Shown: in pieces, positions 1 through 12,570 of the stretch
Numbering within the stretch: position 1 is the stretch's first letter
Layout of the letters: every line of letters starts with the position of its first letter
NCBI GenBank assembly: GCA_964017155.1
Contig: OZ024862.1
Location: forward strand, 35,353,690 to 35,417,689
Origin: Oasisia sp. SBJ-2009
Taxonomy: Eukaryota > Annelida > Polychaeta > Sabellida > Siboglinidae
Reading direction: 5' to 3'
DNA length: 64,000 bases
Made by a program: the position numbers and the translations under genes
Notes under the pieces: generated by a model
What the model was told of the DNA's origin: nothing
What the model saw: only the letters and a program-made list of their open reading frames with translations
The model's database searches: none

Positions 1-318
1 TTCTGGGCGTACTGCACAGACAGACCAACATTCTGTAGCTTCCTCCATAAACATTGTTTGAAGTGGAAGTTGCAAGCAGACAGATGACAACCAGGGTATA
101 ACTTATTGACGACACTGGTGGGAGCCGGTTCGTAGTCCAGTCTCAGCTTGGGAAGGTTGAACTGCAGTCCAAGACCCTCACATTTCAAATTGATCTTCTG
201 GAACAAGTCTATGTGTGTTTCCTTGCGTTTGTCGGGAAGCATCGCCATCCATCGTCTTCGTGTAGACTCCTTCCAGCACGATGTCTTCTCGTTGGGTTGG
301 TAGATTTAGCATAGGCAG
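1..318 (-). pseudogene. MULE-like transposase fragment, running off the left edge
   Basis: Read on the minus strand, about 100 codons are open from position ~318 (just after an in-frame TAA) to the window edge. The translation contains LPDKRKETHIDLFQ, LRLDYEPA and YPGCHLSACNFHFKQC followed by LWRKLQNVGL. This order (a P-x-R-x-E-T block, an acidic D-x-E-x-A block, then a fP..GC.FHF.Q..WRK block) is that of the MULE transposase domain found in many invertebrate genomes, often beside FLYWCH zinc fingers. The acidic residue in LDYE lies where the family has a catalytic aspartate. No start codon or upstream domain is visible, and the part beyond base 1 is not shown, so it may be a truncated relic or the 5' part of a longer copy. 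Confidence 0.7.
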
Positions 319-367
319 TTACCATTGATAGTAGAGGCAATTTACGGATAGAAGACAATGTAAATAC

Positions 368-864
368 ATGTTGTTGTCAGTGGATATATTTGTACAGTTC
401 GACTACGCACACCGAGATGATCAGCGCAGCGACCCCTGGCTTGTGAAGATGCCTTTCACTGTACCCCCCCTTCTTCCGACTAGACTATGTAGGTTATCGC
501 CAGCCCTAGCCCTCGGTTGTCTTTCGCGATTCCAAGCTACAACCCTCCCAGGTCTCTCGACCGTCTTGTTCCGCCGTGCGCCGCCGCCGCCGCCGACTCG
601 GTGTCCCCGGGGCACTACAGACGCGACCGACGTGGGCGTGCAGGCGGCACGGCACGCACGCGTGCACGTGCGCACGACCCGAGTCCGCGGGCGGTAGACA
701 GGCTAACATTACGCGCGGAGCGAGACGCGGGATGACGCCAGCCTGACGGCCGCGAGCAGCCGTTATTGGAGTCAGCTGTGGCGGCGGCGACGACGGCAGC
801 GCGCGGCGCGTGCAGCGTACAGCGGGCCGCGGGCCGATGGCGGCCGGGGAGGCCGGTGTGGACT

Positions 865-903
<39 letters not shown>

Positions 904-1150
904 ACGGCGAGCGAGCGGACAGCGGCCCCGCGCGACCGCTATCGATCAAATGTTATTTATCAGTTCGCTTATCCTCAATTAAATTATGCCCAGCCGACTG
1001 CGATTTGCCGACTGAGCGCTTCCTTTGATCGCCGACCGTCGACAGTCGCGTAGTCTGTCCGGTCCGTTCCTATCTCCCATCTCCCTTCCCGTCGCTAGCA
1101 AACGGGGATGCAAGTGCGTTTCGTCCCGTTCGTTCTCGACTTCCTTCGTT
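368..1150. other. CpG-rich segment with GGC/GCC runs
   Basis: The stretch is very rich in G+C and CpG, in contrast to the AT-rich sequence further right. It includes a short (GGC)n run near 866-894. Several small overlapping open frames exist on both strands, but they are low in complexity (Ala, Arg, Pro) and look like composition effects. Near 422-440 a GCAGCGACCCCTGGC block matches the end of the dispersed repeat at 15.6, 16.5 and 50.5 kb. It could be a CpG-island promoter, but no gene is visible beside it. Confidence 0.45.
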
Positions 1151-1158
1151 CAATTCCT

Positions 1159-2160
1159 CCCAGCCCAGCCCAGCCCAGCCCAGCCCAGCCCAGCCCAGCC
1201 CAGCCCAGCCCAGCCCAGCCCAGCCCAGCCCAGCCCAGCCCAGCCCAGCCCAGCCCAGCCCAGCCCAGCCCAGCCCAGCCCAGCCCAGCCCAGCCCAGCC
1301 CAGCCCAGCCCAGCCCAGCCCAGCCCAGCCCAGCCCAGCCCAGCCCAGCCCAGCCCAGCCCAGCCCAGCCCAGCCCAGCCCAGCCCAGCCCAGCCCAGCC
1401 CAGCCCAGCCCAGCCCAGCCCAGCCCAGCCCAGCCCAGCCCAGCCCAGCCCAGCCCAGCCCAGCCCAGCCCAGCCCAGCCCAGCCCAGCCCAGCCCAGCC
1501 CAGCCCAGCCCAGCCCAGCCCAGCCCAGCCCAGCCCAGCCCAGCCCAGCCCAGCCCAGCCCAGCCCAGCCCAGCCCAGCCCAGCCCAGCCCAGCCCAGCC
1601 CAGCCCAGCCCAGCCCAGCCCAGCCCAGCCCAGCCCAGCCCAGCCCAGCCCAGCCCAGCCCAGCCCAGCCCAGCCCAGCCCAGCCCAGCCCAGCCCAGCC
1701 CAGCCCAGCCCAGCCCAGCCCAGCCCAGCCCAGCCCAGCCCAGCCCAGCCCAGCCCAGCCCAGCCCAGCCCAGCCCAGCCCAGCCCAGCCCAGCCCAGCC
1801 CAGCCCAGCCCAGCCCAGCCCAGCCCAGCCCAGCCCAGCCCAGCCCAGCCCAGCCCAGCCCAGCCCAGCCCAGCCCAGCCCAGCCCAGCCCAGCCCAGCC
1901 CAGCCCAGCCCAGCCCAGCCCAGCCCAGCCCAGCCCAGCCCAGCCCAGCCCAGCCCAGCCCAGCCCAGCCCAGCCCAGCCCAGCCCAGCCCAGCCCAGCC
2001 CAGCCCAGCCCAGCCCAGCCCAGCCCAGCCCAGCCCAGCCCAGCCCAGCCCAGCCCAGCCCAGCCCAGCCCAGCCCAGCCCAGCCCAGCCCAGCCCAGCC
2101 CAGCCCAGCCCAGCCCAGCCCAGCCCAGCCCAGCCCAGCCCAGCCCAGCCCAGCCCAGCC
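1159..2160. repeat. (CAGCC)n pentanucleotide array, about 200 copies
   Basis: About 1,000 bp consists of uninterrupted 5-bp CAGCC units. Because the unit is 5 bp, all frames on both strands can be open (PSPAQ repeats on plus, GWAGL repeats on minus); these frames are not evidence of a gene. Such perfection suggests recent expansion or an assembly consensus effect. Confidence 0.98.
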
Positions 2161-2810
2161 GTGGCGTGGCGTGGCGTGGCGTGGCGTGGCGTGGCGTGGC
2201 GTGGCGTGGCGTGGCGTGGCGTGGCGTGGCGTGGCGTGGCGTGGCGTGGCGTGGCGTGGCGTGGCGTGGCGTGGCGTGGCGTGGCGTGGCGTGGCGTGGC
2301 GTGGCGTGGCGTGGCGTGGCGTGGCGTGGCGTGGCGTGGCGTGGCGTGGCGTGGCGTGGCGTGGCGTGGCGTGGCGTGGCGTGGCGTGGCGTGGCGTGGC
2401 GTGGCGTGGCGTGGCGTGGCGTGGCGTGGCGTGGCGTGGCGTGGCGTGGCGTGGCGTGGCGTGGCGTGGCGTGGCGTGGCGTGGCGTGGCGTGGCGTGGC
2501 GTGGCGTGGCGTGGCGTGGCGTGGCGTGGCGTGGCGTGGCGTGGCGTGGCGTGGCGTGGCGTGGCGTGGCGTGGCGTGGCGTGGCGTGGCGTGGCGTGGC
2601 GTGGCGTGGCGTGGCGTGGCGTGGCGTGGCGTGGCGTGGCGTGGCGTGGCGTGGCGTGGCGTGGCGTGGCGTGGCGTGGCGTGGCGTGGCGTGGCGTGGC
2701 GTGGCGTGGCGTGGCGTGGCGTGGCGTGGCGTGGCGTGGCGTGGCGTGGCGTGGCGTGGCGTGGCGTGGCGTGGCGTGGCGTGGCGTGACGTGGCGTGGC
2801 GTGACGTGAC
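2161..2810. repeat. (GTGGC)n pentanucleotide array, about 125 copies
   Basis: The array abuts the CAGCC array with no spacer at 2160/2161. The last few units near 2786-2810 mix GTGGC and GTGAC, showing the step from one unit to the next by a single G-to-A change. Confidence 0.98.
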
Positions 2811-3123
2811 GTGACGTGACGTGACGTGACGTCACGTCACGTCACGTCACGTCACGTCACGTCACGTCACGTCACGTCACGTCACGTCACGTCACGTCAC
2901 GTCACGTCACGTCACGTCACGTCACGTCACGTCACGTCACGTGACGTGACGTGACGTGACGTGACGTGACGTGACGTGACGTGACGTGACGTGACGTGAC
3001 GTGACGTGACGTGACGTGACGTGACGTGACGTGACGTGACGTGACGTGACGTGACGTGACGTGACGTGACGTGACGTGACGTGACGTGACGTGACGTGAC
3101 GTGACGTGACGTGACGTGACGTG
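2811..3123. repeat. (GTGAC)n / (GTCAC)n / (GTGAC)n inverted pentanucleotide arrays
   Basis: A short GTGAC run to ~2830 is followed by 22 GTCAC units (2831-2940) and 36 GTGAC units (2941-3120). GTCAC is the reverse complement of GTGAC, so the central block pairs with either flank and could fold into a hairpin of ~110 bp per arm. The first unit switch makes a perfect TGACGTCA palindrome (a CRE sequence) and the second makes CACGTG (an E-box). Confidence 0.95.
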
Positions 3124-3289
3124 GTGGCGACAGGGCGACGGAGATACTCTGACGACAGCCCGGTATCATCTGTCGGCGTCTCCCGTCAACGCAGGGCCTG
3201 GTTTATTGACGTCGTCATGAGCATAAATAAACGGAGGAATCCAGAACTGACGGCGCCCAGCCGCGACACACCACGGCACGGTGCGGAAT

Positions 3290-3530
3290 GTGGACACAGA
3301 CGTGTCATTGTACACCCATGTGTTGTACACTCCTATGACACTGTACGTCCGAGTGACGTTGCGCATCCGTGTAACGTTAACAAAATACGCATGTATATAC
3401 AACGTACGTACGTTACTGTACGTACGTGTGACGTTGCAGTACGCATTACGTGGCTGTGACGCAGCTTTCACGTGCAGGACGACTATGACGGTGTACATCT
3501 GAATGACGTTGTACACTCGTATGACTTGTG
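3290..3530. repeat. Degenerate ~19-bp tandem repeat with TGACGT cores
   Basis: Units of the form CTGTACGTCCGAGTGACGT recur at roughly 19-20 bp spacing with many substitutions (for example TGCGCATCCGTGTAACGTTA and CTGTACGTACGTGTGACGT). It looks like an old minisatellite next to the pentamer arrays. The rest of 3124-3590 has no recognisable feature. Confidence 0.55.
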
Positions 3531-3590
3531 AAATAAATTGTACACCCAAATTATAATTATTGTAACCTTAAAATGTGGATGAATGAGTGG

Positions 3591-3706
3591 AGGGAGGGAG
3601 GGAGGGAGGGAGGGAGGGAGGGAGGGAGGGAGGGAGGGAGGGAGGGAGGGAGGGAGGGAGGGAGGGAGGGAGGGAGGGAGGGAGGGAGGGAGGGAGGGAG
3701 GGAGGG
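3591..3706. repeat. (GGGA)n tetranucleotide array
   Basis: About 28 nearly perfect GGGA units in a purine-only stretch on the plus strand. Serine/proline/leucine open frames on the minus strand are artefacts of the repeat. Confidence 0.97.
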
Positions 3707-4480
3707 ATGAACAAACGCACCCAAACAGCTAAGCACGTACGGCAGGCGGGTGGACGCGCGGGCGGACAGGCGGGTCGTGCGGGCGGGCAGGCGGGCAGGC
3801 GGGCAGGCGGGCAGGAAAAGACGGATTGAACCAAATAAAAGAAGCAGGAAACTTTTACAACGCATTTACAAAGCGGCCATTTCAAAGGAGCCCGGTTTCG
3901 GACGATTGCCCCTGCCCCCACCCCACGCCCACTTCATAAGCCGCCGTGAATGGCAGGCGGAAACGACTGTTTGCGCGTCGTCTAACGACAGCTGAATTCC
4001 GATCCGTGACGCCGAATTTAAATCGAGTGCTTCTTACAGCCCGGCGATCGATGCGTCAATGCACTCGAGTCGCGGCGCCGTCGCCCGGGGTTTATCGCCG
4101 GCGAAAGTTCGCCGACGCAACTATGCATAGATTACGCGGCGGCGATGATAGACCGGCGTACCTCGGGCGCACGCACCGGCCCTGGACGTCCGCCTCGCAC
4201 GCCGCGCCCGGGCCCGGCTACAACCGGCCGCCCCGTAAACACGCGTAAACATTCGGCGGCTGCTTCGCGCGGCGGCGTCGCTGTTTATTAGTTTTGTCGC
4301 GCGCCGACCGCAGACGGCGCAGACGACTTCGCGTGCGTCTGCTTTCTGCCTTTCGCCGGCCGTTGCACTTTTCACGGCGGCGACGCGACGGTGCACAGCC
4401 GCTGCTACTGCTAGACCGGTGCTTGTAGTTGCGATCTCGCTGATAACGATCGACGTGTGAAGTCTGCCAGGCTATACGCG
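3707..4480. other. CpG-rich segment without recognisable gene
   Basis: A GGCGGGCAGG-rich run (3747-3815) is followed by CpG-dense sequence up to a poly-C run at 4490-4502. Small open frames on both strands have no family resemblance. It may be a CpG-island-like element. Confidence 0.4.
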
Positions 4481-6020
4481 TGGGTCAGCCCCCCCCCCCC
4501 CCTACATGCTAGTACAGGCGACCCATCCCGTGAGCTGCTGTTTACGTCGGTCTAGTGTAGGCATGTTGACACCGCGTAGATTCGTCAACGCTGCAGCGAG
4601 TGTTATTTTGAATAACCGTTGTTTTATTATGAATGTTCTTCGTCTTAGTCATTTCATTTCATTGAACTTGTTTGTTACTGTATCATAATTCTAGCAATAT
4701 GTTTTGCCCGTTGCGTGGGAGGTTTAAAGGGGGACTGAAGCGGCCGAACAACCACAGCCCAAACATAAGAACATATAATTTACAGCACTAGTGACCATAA
4801 TTTGACAAGCCCAGTGTCACGGTATATTTTTAATAAATTTTCAAAGTGAGCTACTTTCGACACAGGGCGCCGCCATTCCGCCTGGCCATATTGCTGGTTG
4901 TACTCGGGTTTGTTTACAATCACCGGAAGCACGTGTCGACAGGCGGCGCAGCATAGCTCTCGCAAAAACGGACGAAACACACTCAAACCAAATATAATTA
5001 AACACATTAATGCACTGTATGCCTAATAGATATACCATAATTGTTAGTAAGCATTATTTAACATACTTCCACAAAGGATTCCTGTAGAAAAAGCAGGTTT
5101 GAGATGATGAAGTTTGCGTGTCCGCCTGCGGCGAGTTCAGCGGAGTCGGCGGTGGTCACTTTCGAACGCCGATTGTAAGCCTAATTTCGAATGTGACGAG
5201 CACAACGAGGCGCTGAACCTCAAAACATAAGCTTCGACCAGAGCTACAGGTCCGTGTTTGATTGATTGGCTTGCATATAAGTACGCAGCGACGAAGTAAA
5301 GTTCGTCGAACTCGACAGGAAAACCGGACATGATTTCCTTATTTGGAATGTGATTCGGCGCGTAGGAAGTGACAAGCCGGCGACTCGGCACTCACGAGTT
5401 CCGTCATGTATCGTTACGACTACAATTTAATCCCACAGTTGTATTTCACTGTCTGCATAATACACGAATGTGACCTAAGAAAAGTTTAAATGTAGTAAGA
5501 AATGTGAATGTAATAAAATAAATCTATGTGTAGATACAAGTATTTAATTTGAAATAAAAATGTTTAAAATCCACTGAATTTGTTTAGGTCAACAGATCGC
5601 CAGATCTAGCGGTGCGTTGGTTGCTAGAACCAGCTCGAGTTTCTAGGTACAAGTAAAAAAATGTTTTTGACATAGACAGTGGTGGAATAATTTTCTTCAA
5701 GATAGTGACATAAAAAGAAATGCCAGCTACGACCGTATCAGGCGTATGACGTGTTTGTTAGCGTCGTCATATGCTAATTACTTAAATTAGGGTGACTCGC
5801 TAATTAGTCAACAACTGTTGAACAGTCACGAATCACAGACACAGATATATAACAGGCATTATTTATAATGAATTAACAGAAACAGCAAAATACTAATTTA
5901 TGTTATTATTTAAATTAGACTGTTAACTGCATTCAATAAAACACTAGTGTGTATAAAAAATATTTGACCCCATAAATCAACTGATTAAAATCACTAAAGA
6001 ATTTTTTTATATTAATTGCT
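4481..6020. other. Gene-free stretch
   Basis: I see no convincing coding sequence here. The start at ~4732 (TTTAAAGGGGGACTGAAGCGGCC) resembles mobile-element ends seen elsewhere in the window (for example TTTAAAGG at 32.53 kb and CCTTTAA at 11.01 kb), but no matching partner end was found nearby. Confidence 0.4.
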
Positions 6021-6029
6021 GATTTATAA

Positions 6030-6305
6030 AGGTAAGATCTTAAAGAGCGTAGTAACCAATCCTCAGGATTGCTGAAAGCGCTTTACACTTTATTTCCCTG
6101 ACAGACCTGTTCAATCATATACCATCTCAACTTCTCTGGGAAGCATCCAGCAATATGCTACAATTAATTCGCAAAAGCTACTCATACACATATCCACCAC
6201 TGTCTATAGCCATGCAGGTACTCATTTATACAGCTGAGTGAACTGGGAAAATGTAGAGTGAAAAAAAATCCTCAAGCTTTTAACATCACAGCAAAGAATT
6301 GCAGA
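6030..6305 (-). mobile_element. SINE copy, degraded (same family as 31.55-31.88 kb)
   Basis: This segment aligns base by base with the element at 31.55-31.80 kb. Shared blocks include GCGCTTTACACTTTA, TTCTCTGGGAAGCATCCAGC, TATCCACCACTGTCTATAGC and GCTGAGTGAACTGG. The tRNA-like head present in the 31.8 kb copy is missing or decayed beyond ~6300, so this copy is truncated at its 5' end. Confidence 0.8.
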
Positions 6306-6309
6306 CATA

Positions 6310-8860
6310 GCTGTTGACTTATGAATACTGTCTGTTGATCACTAGTTTGCGTACAATTTAATCTTGGCCATTACACGAGGACACTGTTTTTGACATTATG
6401 CAAGCTGAGGATGTACTGTTTATATGCATTATATCATCAAAGCAAGATACCAGAACGACAAGTAGGAAACGGTGAGCGGCAGCCATGCAGGTCAGTAAAA
6501 TATTATTATCATTATGATTATGGTATCATTGTATTTGTTTCTGGTAACATATGTACATGTGTGCATCGCACAACTTTCTATAAAATTATTAGTATAACAA
6601 CAATAAAACATGCTACAGAATCAATCACACTTAACATAGTGTCACTATTAAGCATGTTAATGTGTCTATCCAATGACACTACCCATCATAACCCAAGTCA
6701 GTTGGCAATATTACCTGGGAACACATTTAATATTTTAATTCATAAAATATCCGTAGAATATTTTATAATTTCATGTATGCACATTCTGTTATTGCTGTAG
6801 AATGCATGACTGTGGTCAAAATACACAAAACACATGGAACTTATTTCAATTTTTTTTAAGCAATTGTTTTGACATACATAATAAGTCACTACCCTCCAGG
6901 GGTAGTATCCGATATTTAAACACTGACAGATTAATACATTTCTAAATAATCTAAGACAACAGTTTTGTTTATCGCCCAAAACATTATGCACCCAAATGTG
7001 GATCTCACCTTTAAGAATCTGCAGTTTTGCTTTCCAAGTGATAAACAAGCACACATTTTTTAGGTGGGGATCTGAATAGTCTCCTGACAGCAGGTAGTAA
7101 GATCACTGATCCCATGACTAAAATTAATAGTTACATGGGTGAAAAAACATTTGGAACCTTACATTAGCCCATAGCCTCCATTGTTACTGGAAAGGGTTGC
7201 AAACATCATGATCAAAGTACAACAGAGGACTGCTGTTACTAATTGCCATTAATAGCCTAGTGCAAATTAGGCAATAAAATCACAATCTTACCAGTGTCCT
7301 GTGTTTCCCAGCAAGAGTGAAAAGACTACCCATACCCAATACAAACATCACTGCCTGGACAAAGCCCCACTATCTCTCTAGTGCACTTGCATTTCTTACC
7401 AGTTCACAGTCATGTGCTAGAGCATGATGAAAAGACAAACCAGTGCAACAGAGGTCAGCTTTAAATTGAGTGTTTAAATAAAACTTCAAAATGTTTGGGG
7501 TTCATGGCTGTTGTAGAATGATTATCGACTAACACGACTAGTATATTGAATCTGAAATGAATAGTATTATTGCGTATAACAAAATAAGACTAAAATAAGA
7601 ATATAAAGTACGAAAATTATATTTTGATAAGGCATGTATTTTGCTTTCAATAGTACCGCAGACATCAGCATTGTTCAGTTAGTTGCAGTTTGTGCAGTTA
7701 CTGTTTGATAACTGTAAGGTGTCCATAATCACTTCCCAAAATTATTTATTAGGAAAATGGCTAAGAAGTCTATTTAGAAAACCTTATACATTGCAATAAA
7801 AAAAACTTACATATCTCGAAAAAGACTCGGTTGGACAAAACCCCACCCACAAATGAAACTTACGTATAAAACCCAATGTAAACAAATTTAGTCTTAAATT
7901 GACATTTGTACTTTTTGAAAATACAAGTATGACTTTGACTATGGCCAAGTAGTTGTCTCTGATTGGACCAAGGAGGACACTGATTGCACGTAACTAACTT
8001 AAACATTTTATTTTCTTATATGTGCAAGTAGGCTTGTATAATTGGCTTACCATGTAATTTATGTGTTGCTTATGTAGGAGTGGGTTTGCTTGTTTGTAAT
8101 GATGTCTGAATGACTCGGGATACACACATATTAAAATATGCCAGGAAGGTTAGTCATAATATAATGGAATCTACACAGAATGCACCATTGAAAAGGTAAT
8201 GTTCTATTTATTGCATGAATGTTCCCTGATTGAAACACAACACCTTGCTCAGCCCACTGTCTACTAGTTTCATTGAGACAAGAGCTGACCAATGAACTTG
8301 GCTAGCAGCAGCAGACAAGCCAGAAAGCAGATACCTAATACATCAAACTGATCTGGGGGTCATTTCAAGGGACCTTCTCAAAAACCAAATCACCAGCATT
8401 ACTTTGTGTTTTGAGGCCCATAGAATGATGTAATAAAATACAGATTTTTTGTGTATATCAGCACCACCACATGCAACAACCATGCAAAAGTAGATTTGTT
8501 TAACAATTGTGGAAAAATAGTCTGGGGGACCATGGAGGACCATATGGGGCCTGCAAAATAATTCAATCAAATTTAGATTTCTCATGCATAGTTACAATAT
8601 CCACAGATCTATGCATCTACACAAAATTAGATCCTGAACACTTTCTGAAATGCTAATTATAAGTTGATTTAATCAGTTTTAATTTTTATGATGTATAGGT
8701 ACTGCAATGAGAAAACAAAAGATGTCAAAACATTGTTATTTATATGTATATCACAGAAGATACATACTCTCATACATATGTATCATTCTTTCAGATGAAG
8801 GATTCACAAATACTGAACACAACTTTCAAAGGATCCAGTGCACCAGATGATATTGTCCCT
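6310..8860. other. AT-rich gene-free stretch
   Basis: Small open frames occur on both strands but none shows a domain, splice context or family resemblance. I see no tandem array or transposon end here. Confidence 0.4.
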
Positions 8861-8924
8861 CATGGCAGTACGGGTGTCACATTGCAACGCCATTAACTCG
8901 TAGTGTCAAACTCAAACAGAGCCA

Positions 8925-9218
8925 GTGATCATGTCGCCAATGCGATACTTTATCGATGCAGCAATTATTACAGATAATATTGTTGTTCCATTGAATATTC
9001 ATCATGACCATGGGTATGCGAAGTTGTCGTCGCAGTCCTGCATGCCTTCTTCGACTGACCATGGCAGTCATGTCAATGTGGATGACACCTTGGATGTCCC
9101 AGTCTCACTGTCGCCATCTTCAGATCATTCTGTCTGGAACAGACAGATGGAAAACACTGAAAAGAGTTATGCAGAATATGTGTTAGCGGATGACAGCAAT
9201 ATCACTGATGATGACTGA
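8925..9218 (+). other. 97-codon open frame of unknown nature
   Basis: An ATG-started frame with an acidic, Ser/Asp-rich end (LADDSNITDDD). I do not recognise the protein. Its 3' end, ATCACTGATGATGACTGAAG, resembles sequence on the opposite strand near 19.43 kb (…CACTGATGATGACACTGATAC…), which suggests both are pieces of one dispersed repeat rather than a host gene. Confidence 0.25.
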
Positions 9219-9220
9219 AG

Positions 9221-10990
9221 CAGTTCTGCCACTAATGAGAAAAAATGTATTTCTCTTTTCTGCACCTGCAAAACACCCTGGTTGTTATAACATGCCTGCT
9301 GCCTGCATGGAAGCATCCCATTGAACATGTGCAGTGATGATATGCAGCTAACCGATACATTCTGACATTTGATTTATAGTAAACAATCATTATCTTATAA
9401 TTACACCATGTATTAGTAATTGGCAAAACTGTGTAATTTATCAATATCACATCACAAAGTCAGCGCATTGGTTGATTTGTTTGTGAAATACTTTAATAAA
9501 ATTATCACAGTATTTTACAAACAAATGATTTGTATGTAAAATTGTTACAGCATTTTGCAAACACATGAATTTATGATTCATTGTCATGATGTGGTCTTGA
9601 TAACATACACACACGCACATATACAATACATAGTACACAATACATTAAAACTCCACTTCAATATTCCCATGTGAATTGCACAATGTCCTTATTACACATA
9701 TATTTATTATTCAGACTATTATAAATTGCATGGCAGCATGCATATGTAAATAACATTATTTACATAAATTAAACAAATTGTATTAGCATTTTAAATTAAT
9801 TAATTATATTAAAAGGATGCACACATCATATAACATCTTGTCAGAAATAAAAAGTAAGTTTGTAATAGATTTACGTTACGAATTCGAAGATAGAATGACT
9901 TTATTATTTAAATTATACATATGTCATTGACATTGTGTGGCCATACAAGTATAATTGTTTTGTTTAGGTTTGAAGTGCTAAATTACTTTTCGATACCTGT
10001 TGAACTACGTATTACTTACCTACTACCCCGAGGGTAGCTATTGGTCGAACGAACGAGTCTGCACGCAAATCGCACTTAGACAACAGACCGATACTCCCAA
10101 CATTGTCACTGACAGCTGTCGTGCCACTCGATCGTGGTCAGTCATGGTTCATGCAGGCATCTGTCAGCCCGGTCTGGCTCGGTCGTCAGCTATCTCCAGA
10201 CAACATACAACGATGTGCGTCGACATCGGGACGCAGTATCCACACAAACACCATGCAACATTCACATTGTTTTATAGCACGTTGATCCCAAAATCAAAGA
10301 TGACCATAAACATGCCACATCACATGGCGATCTTCTCTCGCCATCTCACACCTCGGCTCGCACGCTGGGTGAAGCAAAAATGGCTTTACGTGTGTCACTT
10401 GTGCAACAGATGCTTCTCTCACTTGTGCTACAAATTATTCCTCTGTCGGATCCATTTTTTATTGTGATTTATCCAAAACCACTAACAACTAGCGCCTCTT
10501 GACTCTTCTAAGGCTAAGTCTAACGCAAAACACTTCCGATATCTGTGTAAACAAAATAAGAAATAGTCCCGATAGACCTTCCGGTCGTAAGCCCCGCCCC
10601 TTGAAGGCTGTCAACACAGAGAGCGTAAAAATGAAAATGTTTCATTGGTTCAAAATCGTCGGTATTTAATTTCACCTTTTTATTTCGAATGCAAATAAAT
10701 ATTATTTGTGGATACATAGGACACCTATCGTGTACAATAAGGCACCATATTTTTGTTTTTGCGTAGAAATGTCTAATTATGAAGAAAACCGGAAAAAACC
10801 AAAATTTTACATGGGCTAGATAGGAGGTAATCAAACCACTCGGCTTGGAATAAAGATGGCGCTACGCAGTGTTCTATGACGACGATTTAGGCATTGAAAA
10901 ATATTTTTTTTCCAGTTTGTCTGATAAGTGAATGTGCTTCTGCCACCATTAATGTATACTTATATAGTGTACATTTAGGTATATGGAATG
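9221..10990. other. AT-rich gene-free stretch
   Basis: Only short unrecognised frames are present. There are short CA/CG dinucleotide patches near 9606-9625. No splice-consistent coding series was found. Confidence 0.4.
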
Positions 10991-10999
10991 TTACAGCTG

Positions 11000-12200
11000 T
11001 GTTTCACTTCCCCTTTAAGCTTGGTTCAGCGGCCATATTGATAAGAATGCGTAATTCAAGAAATATACTCTACTCTGAGACACGTTTTTGGCGAGATCAA
11101 CGACCTCGGCGCATGCAGGGTTAATCAAGTATAAGACCCCGAAAAACAGCGCAACTATCTCGCGCTGTCCCCGGTTACAATCGCGCAATGACGTATGCCG
11201 ATCACAATGCGCCAGCCGAGCCGTAATGGACGTAACGTTGACGGCGCAACGGAGGCGTGAACGTGCGTGCAGGACAATGCCGCGCTCGCACTCGCCGTCA
11301 AACAAAGCCACTTTGAGCGGCGGCGGCGGCGACGGACGCTGTATTAGCGACAAGCACGCCCGACGGCCCGTCGCTTTGAGCGGGCCGCTCTAGTTGGACG
11401 GCGGCCAAAGCGACGCAGTGATGCGGCTCAAAAGCGCCCGCCCCACGCCGCACGCAGCAAGCAGCCAGCACGCCACCCCGGGTACGGATAAACCGCGTTG
11501 CGTTGCTCGCCGTCGTAAAACATGTCCGTTTTTTATTTAAAATATCGCGTTTCGTGACGTCAGGTCAGACGAAGTGACGTAGTTGCGAATCATGATACTT
11601 TAAAAACAAACAAGCAAACAAACAAATAAACAAACGAATACAGCCTTTATCGAAAACAACAACAGGCCTGCTCCAAACAATTTAACAAGACGTTTAAACA
11701 TTGTTTTTGACACGCATTGTTGTTGTTTTGTGCCGCTTACGACATCGACAAACTGAGAACGACGTCTCACACGGACAGCGCCTGTGTCACCGACGCGGCG
11801 GTCCGGTCTCCGTTTGACATTGTGTCTTATCGGCCGCCGGGCGGGGGACGGGGGGCGGGGGGCGGCTCGTGGAGGCGGCGATTAGATAAGAAGCGCGCGG
11901 CACGGAGAGAGCTCCTGATGATATCGGCGCCGGAGGTGACGGAGACGGACCGAGCGACTCGGGCGGCTTCCGCCGTCGCCGTCGCCGTCTCGGTGGGCGC
12001 CTCGCCTCGCCGCGGGGCGCGGGCCGAGCCACGTACTGACGCGAGTACGGAATGCGGCAACCACAGTCCCCAGGGCGGGCGGCGGGAGGCGGGAGGCGGG
12101 TGGAGGGAACACTGCCTCGATAGGGACGTGACGTCAAGGCATTCCGTGCTGGAGACTCGCCAATAGGACTACGGCTTTTCCGGTCGTACATCATCCGGGT
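11000..12200. other. CpG-rich segment without recognisable gene
   Basis: CpG density rises sharply from ~11.09 kb, with GGCGGCGGCGGC at ~11,320 and a G-rich block at 11,835-11,880. Overlapping Arg/Pro/Ala-rich frames on both strands (for example 11,717-12,166 plus) lack motifs. It could be an unmethylated island with a promoter for a non-coding transcript; this cannot be judged from sequence alone. Confidence 0.4.
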
Positions 12201-12355
12201 GTAGCTAGCGCTGGCGGGAAGTAGTAAGAGTAAGTCGGCGTAAAGTTGTCACGGAACACACCCGTTTCAGTACGGCTATACACGTGGACGGATGGACGGA
12301 CGGAGGGATGGAGTGACGGACGGAGGGACCGAGCACTGACATGAGGAGAGGAGGG

Positions 12356-12570
12356 ACGGAGTGAGGGAGTGAGGGAGTGAGGGAGTGAGGGAGTGAGGGA
12401 GGGAGGGAGGGAGGGAGGGAGGGAGGGAGGGAGGGAGGGAGGGACGGACGGACGGACGGACGGACGGACGGACGGACGGACGGACGGACGGACGGACGGA
12501 CGGACGGACGGACGGACGGACGGACGGACGGACGGACGGACGGACGGACGGACGGACGGACGGACGGACC
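12356..12570. repeat. (GGAGTGAG)n, (GGGA)n and (GGAC)n compound array
   Basis: GAGTGAGG units (12,356-12,396) pass into GGGA units (to ~12,442) and then ~32 GGAC units (to ~12,569). The transition GGGA to GGAC parallels the unit drift in the 1.2-3.1 kb arrays. Long R/P/S and D/G/R frames are repeat artefacts. Confidence 0.95.

Noticed and set aside
1025..2835. Long open frames of ~560-594 codons over 1.0-2.8 kb on both strands
   Set aside because: They consist of pentanucleotide repeats ([20 protein letters not shown]). A 5-bp unit lacking stops is open in all frames; there is no unique protein sequence.
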